61,688 nucleotides of DNA from Clarireedia homoeocarpa (Eukaryota > Ascomycota > Leotiomycetes > Helotiales > Rutstroemiaceae). The notes beneath the pieces are model-generated. The model saw only the letters and a program-made list of their open reading frames with translations. It made no database searches and was not told the origin of the DNA. Positions 56,501-61,688 of the stretch are shown here, piece after piece. A program made the translations under genes and the position numbers. Positions within the stretch are counted from its first letter, which is position 1; the number at the start of each line of letters is the position of its first letter. The stretch covers positions 49,041-110,728 of the forward strand of contig LNKV01000078.1 in the NCBI GenBank assembly GCA_001465935.1, written 5' to 3'.

Positions 56501-59200
56501 CAAGATTAAACTAGAAGTATTATCTTCTATCGAACTTATTTAATAACGATATCTTAAACTCTTTTAGAAACTTTAATCTAGTTACTTTAAATAATTAATC
56601 GACTTATATATAATCTTTAAAACTATATTTTATATACTCTATTACTAAGACGATTAATACGAACTTAATATTACCTCGATTAATAAGATTAACTAACTAT
56701 TTAAAGACTAATAAGCTGAAAAAGAAAATAAATAAATAATATTTTTATTAATATAATAATTTCGTTCTATCCTTTATTTATAATTATTTAATATAACTTT
56801 TCTATTTAAAATTAATATTAAGCCTCTAATCTCTAAGAAGTACTAACGATTCTTAACTATATTCTTTAAAACCGAGTTAAATATCTTATTATCTTATTAA
56901 TCTTATAATTATAAGATTATTTTAGAAGAAGGTATAGAAGATAAACTTCGTTATAATCTACTATATAAAATATCGATCGAGGAATTAGAGACTATCAAGA
57001 AATATCTTATTAAGAACTTAATTAAAAGATTTATTAAATTAAATCAAGCTCTGTTTACTACTCTAATCCTCTTTATTAAGAAACTAAATAGATTATTATA
57101 TTTTTATATTAACTTTTATATACTTAATACTTTTATTTGTAAAGATCGTTACTTATTACTATTTATTAATAAAACTCTTATTTATATCTTTTATATTAAG
57201 ATTTTTACTAAGTTAGATATTAGATAAATATTCTATTATATTAGAATAAACTTAGTTTCTAAAGAGTTTATTATATTCTATATATATTATAATATTTATA
57301 AATATAAAGTTATACTATTTAGATTAACTAATAACCTTGTAACTTATTAATATTATATAAATAATATTCTCTTTAACTACTTAGATATCTTCTATATTAT
57401 ATATTTCGATAATATCTTAATTTACTTTAAAGACTTATTTAAGTATTAAGTTTATATTAAATTAATCTTATAATACTTCTAAGATACTAGATTATAAGCC
57501 GATCTCAAAAAGTATAAATTCGATATTATTTATATTAAATACTTAGAGTTTATTATATTAACTAATAATATAGAAGTGGATCTTAAGAAAGTTATTATAA
57601 TATAATAGTAAGCTTACTCGATAATAGTGAAAAGTATATAATTGTTTTTTAAATTTTATAATTTTTATAAATATTTTATTTATAATTTTGATATTATCGC
57701 TAAGCTTTTAATCGAACTAACTAAAGTCAATATTCTTTTTTATTTTAACGAAGATTGTTAATTAGTTTTCAATACTCTTAAATATATATTAACAAGTATA
57801 TTACTTCTTTAATATTATAACTACTTATTTCCTTGTATATTAGAAATAGATATATCAGATAATATTATAGTAAATATATTCTCGTAGAAATATAATAATA
57901 ACTAACTTCTTATAATATTCTTTTTAAAAACGATATAGTTAGCTAAACTTAATTATAAAATATATAATAAAGAAATACTTATAATCGTTAAATTATTTAG
58001 TAATTAGTAAACTAAGTTTATATTAACTTTATATTAAATTTATATTTATACTAACTATAAGGCTTTAGAATACTTTATAATTACTAAGTCTTTAAATATA
58101 TAATAAACTTGATAGGTTGAACTTCTCGCTAACTATAATTTCTTAATTATATATCGCTCTAGAAAAGATAACTCTCTTATAAATACTCTAACTTATAAAG
58201 TTAATAAACTATTATTATAGAATAAATAAAAGAAGTATAATAAATTATAATAACTTTTATATAATAACTTGTTACAGAAAGATCTATATAGTATATATAA
58301 TTATAAAGTGGAACTAATTATTTAATCGAGTATATATATAGTTAGTTTTTATAAACTGATCTTTAAAGCTATAAAGTCGAGGTTTACAATCTATATTATA
58401 ATATTATTAAAGATTAGTAATCTTAATATATTATTCAAAACCTTTATTAATATATTATAACCTTTATTTATATTTCTTTAATAAATTATAAAATCAAATA
58501 GAACTACTCTCTTTAACTTAAAATTCTTATTAATCTTTATAAATAAGATTGAGAATCTTAAGAAAAGGGGAGATTAATTAATTATATCTTTATTTATTAT
58601 TATATATCTAATTATTATTTAAACTATAATAGTTATAAGCCCGGTCTAATATTTACTTTATTATATAGAAAAACTATCTACTAGTTTATTTAAAAAACTA
58701 CTTTTTAAATACTTTCTTATATCTATTAATTATCTTTCTTTATTCTTTTAATCTCAACGATTATTATATTTCAACTTAGAATAATTAATAGTACTAGACT
58801 ATTTACTTGATAATAATAAATAATATAGTTTTTAAAACTCAGATAATAATACTAAGTTAAAAGAATATAGTATCTAGTTAATTTTAATATCTATAAAGAA
58901 CTAACTGGATTACTAGCTGATATCTAATTTAATAATTCGATTAGTAAAGATTAGTTTACTTAGTCTTTATTAGAACTACTCTCTATATACTAATTAAGAG
59001 ATAAGCTATATATTTAATTACTTATTAACTATAATACTAAGATAGGTAGAACTAATAAAAAGAATATAAATACAAAAGATTATTTAAAACTAAAGTATCT
59101 ATTAATCTAAGATATTTATAAAGATTTTATAATTTTATAAAAGTAATTCTAAAACAAGAAAACTAAGTATGATATTTATTATAAAGTTTTTAAAGATATT
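53535..59200 (+). mobile_element. RIP-destroyed Ty3/gypsy element, forward orientation
   Basis: Probable 5' LTR start at about 53535 (TATAACGATCCGGACAAG, resembling a mutated TGTAACGATCCGGAC end). A gag-like region would lie at 54-56 kb but is not resolvable. Pol motifs appear in order: a reverse-transcriptase core ending IYFDNILIYFK (to about 57431); a thumb/connection block around 57610-57730 (YNFYKYFIYNF...LIELTK); RNase H at about 57770-58120 (EIDISDNI, KIYNKEILIIVKLFSNW, YTNYKALEYFIITKSLN) and YRSRKDNSL near 58143. Many in-frame TAA/TAG codons occur at former Trp and Gln positions. No 3' LTR was recognised, so the right boundary is approximate. Confidence 0.75.
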
Positions 59201-61688
59201 TATATATAGATTATTATAATTATAAATATTAATTTCCTTATTAATTATAGTTTATATAATATTAACTTTAATAATATTATTTTATATAATATTATCTATT
59301 CTTTTAAGATTTATTTTATATTTTATAAATTAATAGTCCTAACTAATATTTAAAGAGAATATATTAATATACTCGATTAAATATAATATAATTAAGTATC
59401 TTTAAATAATTAGTATAAGAAGTAGAATATAGTTTATAATAAAACTTATATATATTAGTTAAATAAAATAAAAGAGATAATCGTTATAATTATCTTTCTA
59501 AAAATAGTAAAAATCAAGATTAAACTAATCTAAATAAATAAGGAATTAAGATATATTATTATAAATCAATAACTAAATCTAAAGAAAAAAGTATTTTTAT
59601 AATAAAAATCTTTATAAAAAATATTATAAGATTAAAAACTATCTTAGATAAAAAAGATAAACTTAAATCTAAGTTTTAAAAAAATAAAAATAAATTAATT
59701 AAAAAAGAAAATAAGAATTATTTATATTACTTAAAAAGTTAGTTCTTTAATTTAAAGAATAAATATATATAGAAACTAGAAGATTATAATTAGTTAAGAG
59801 AAATATTAAAAGATAAATTAATTAAAAAAAGATTTAATAATATTAAAATTAGATAAATTAAAAAGAGGTTTAAATTACTTTAATAAAATAATTTAAAAAA
59901 AATTATAATTAAGAAAAGATTATTATAATTAATAATTAACTTAATTACCTCTTTATTACTTTTTTTTAAAAAAGTTATAATAGTGATTATTAATTTCTCT
60001 CTAATAAATATTAGTAATTCTAATATATACTTTATATTAGTTATTACTAATAAATACTATTTAGTAAACTCTACTTTTCTAGATAACTATAATATAATAT
60101 ATTTAGTTAATAATATCTTTTTATTTAATAATAAAAAGATTACTTATTTTAATAATAATAATATTATTAAAGTTAATATATTATTACTATTAATTATTAA
60201 ACAAGATACTTATACTATTAAGAATATTTTCAATAATCTTAAAAAACTTAATATAGAAGATCTTATTTTAATAAATATTATTCTTATTTCTAGTTTTTAT
60301 ATTAATATAATCTCTAAGTTTTAATTAGTAAAAATAAATTTATAATTTTATAGTCTCGACTATATATTAAGATATAGTATATATAAAAAAAATATAATTA
60401 TTATATTACTTATATAAAAATATAATCTAATCTTTTTAAAATTTAAGAAAGTTGTTTTTTATTATCTAATTAATCTAAATAATATTCTTATAAATAAAAT
60501 TATAATAATATACTTAGTTATCTATTATAAGATTAATAAACCTTTTAGATAATTATATAATCTTTTATTTAATAGAGAGGATATTATATAAATATAATAT
60601 AATAAAGTTAAATATTTTAGATAAAAAGCTTTTAAGTATTTAATAGATAAAGTAAGAGATATAAAAATTAAAAGAATCTTAAAAATTAATTATAAATATT
60701 ATATAAAAGTATATATTAAATAAGTTATTAACTATTATTTAAAAGATTAATAATTACTATAATTATTTTATAAAGTTATATAGAATCTTTTCGACTTCCT
60801 AATATTATTTAATAAATACTTATAATTATTATTAATTAAAAAGTTATATAGTAGTAAGATCTTTAAAATTCTATTTATTAATAAGATTTATTATAAAGTA
60901 TTCTAGACGATTACTAATTTTAAAGTATAAGTAAAATAATAATATTACTTATCTATTTATATTATTAAATAAAATAACGATAAATTAGTAATTAGTATTA
61001 ATAAATATATAGAATTTGAATAATAGATATTTATAAAAAAAATTAAAATTAAACTATTATTAGTTTATACTTATAAATCAAATAATATAATAGAATATAT
61101 AAATTAAAAGATTATTATTAAAATAATAAAAATATAAACTTAAGTAAATCTCTTATTAAAGTTATAACCCGAAATTATATAAATAGTAATTTATTTATAT
61201 AATATAAATCTATTATAATAGAGAAGTTTCAGGATATTAAATAAAGTTCTAAATTTATAATTTAAATAATATTTCCAATAGTATAATCTAATATTAGTAA
61301 TATTAATTATTACTAATTTATATTTAAACTAGAATAGTATATATTATTATAGTTATCAAGTTTATCTTTTAAATAAAAAACAAGAAATTAATATTAATAA
61401 ATAATAATATAAAGTTAATCTTTAAATCTATTTAGAATACTTAGTAGATTATATATTTAAATTACTAATTTATCGAATATAGATATTAAAGTTTAATAAA
61501 ATTATTATTATTTATAATATCTAGTTTAACGAAAATATTATTTACTTTAAAGTTAATAAGAATTAAAAAGTATTTTTAAAAGAGTATTTAAATAAAATTA
61601 TTTAAACTTTTAATCTTAAGATTATTAAAAACTTAAATAAATTAATATTAGAAAGTAATAATATAAATAATCTTAATATAGTTATTAA
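59201..61688 (+). mobile_element. RIP-destroyed Ty1/copia element, runs off the window
   Basis: Forward-strand motifs in copia order. A protease-like domain lies at 59983-60324, with NSTFLDN...YLVNNIFLFNN near its start and DLILINIILISSFYINIIS at its end. A decayed His/Cys pre-integrase region lies at about 60630-60720 (KVRDIKIKRILKINYKYYIK, with Tyr where Cys is expected). An integrase block at about 61063-61205 reads YTYKSNNIIEYIN, a stop, then PEII*IVIYLYN, corresponding to the family's YTPEQNG...WPE...YL.N. The gag end is unresolved, and reverse transcriptase would lie beyond 61688. The 113-codon open frame at 59983-60324 is this decayed protease, not a live gene. Confidence 0.75.

Noticed and set aside
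1..61688. CRISPR array, bacterial operon or prophage structures
   Set aside because: The DNA is fungal and the tandem repeats lack regular spacer organisation.

Overview
The window is nuclear DNA of a filamentous ascomycete (Pezizomycotina). Genes are split by many 46-66 bp introns with GT-AG ends and CTAAC/CTGAC-like branch sites, and the two ends are very A+T-rich retrotransposon relics in which tryptophan and glutamine codons have become stops, the signature of repeat-induced point mutation (RIP). The protein set fits a leotiomycete (Sclerotiniaceae-like), but that placement is inferred from memory of homologues, not proven.

Layout. 1-1.5 kb: a decayed Ty3/gypsy integrase tail. 1.5-2.2 kb: an isolated hypothetical gene. 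2.76-4.04 kb: a hAT-type element bounded by 8-bp target duplications. 5.5-18.9 kb: a dense block of housekeeping genes: a short Zn2Cys6 regulator, the ribosomal lysine methyltransferase RKM5, a long-chain acyl-CoA synthetase (FAA1/FAA4 type), a meiotic ECM11-domain protein, a TDA10-like kinase and the peroxisomal beta-oxidation enzyme FOX2. 18.9-40.7 kb: a gene-poor tract with three unrecognised protein genes, a mariner-like MITE, a larger foldback repeat and several tandem repeats. 40.7-48.6 kb: a second conserved block: cystathionine beta-lyase, the MSP1 AAA+ ATPase and the monopolin subunit PCS1/CSM1 (the last two divergent), then a riboflavin-kinase-like protein cut off by a retrotransposon. 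48.59-50.28 kb: a non-coding miniature LTR retrotransposon (TRIM) with two 312-bp LTRs that I read as identical. 50.3-61.7 kb: a RIP-destroyed island with two opposed gypsy copies and one copia copy.

Function. Fatty-acid activation (FAA) and peroxisomal beta-oxidation (FOX2) lie within 10 kb, and FOX2 has a CCGAGG element in its promoter of the kind bound by FarA/FarB-type regulators. The multi-exon models for RKM5, FAA, FOX2, TDA10, cystathionine beta-lyase, MSP1, PCS1, the Zn2Cys6 protein and the 32.5-kb gene were assembled by hand; every splice junction keeps the reading phase. The most striking observation is the junction at 48.59-50.28 kb: a young-looking, GC-normal TRIM sits exactly between a truncated gene and an old RIP island, with no perfect target-site duplication.
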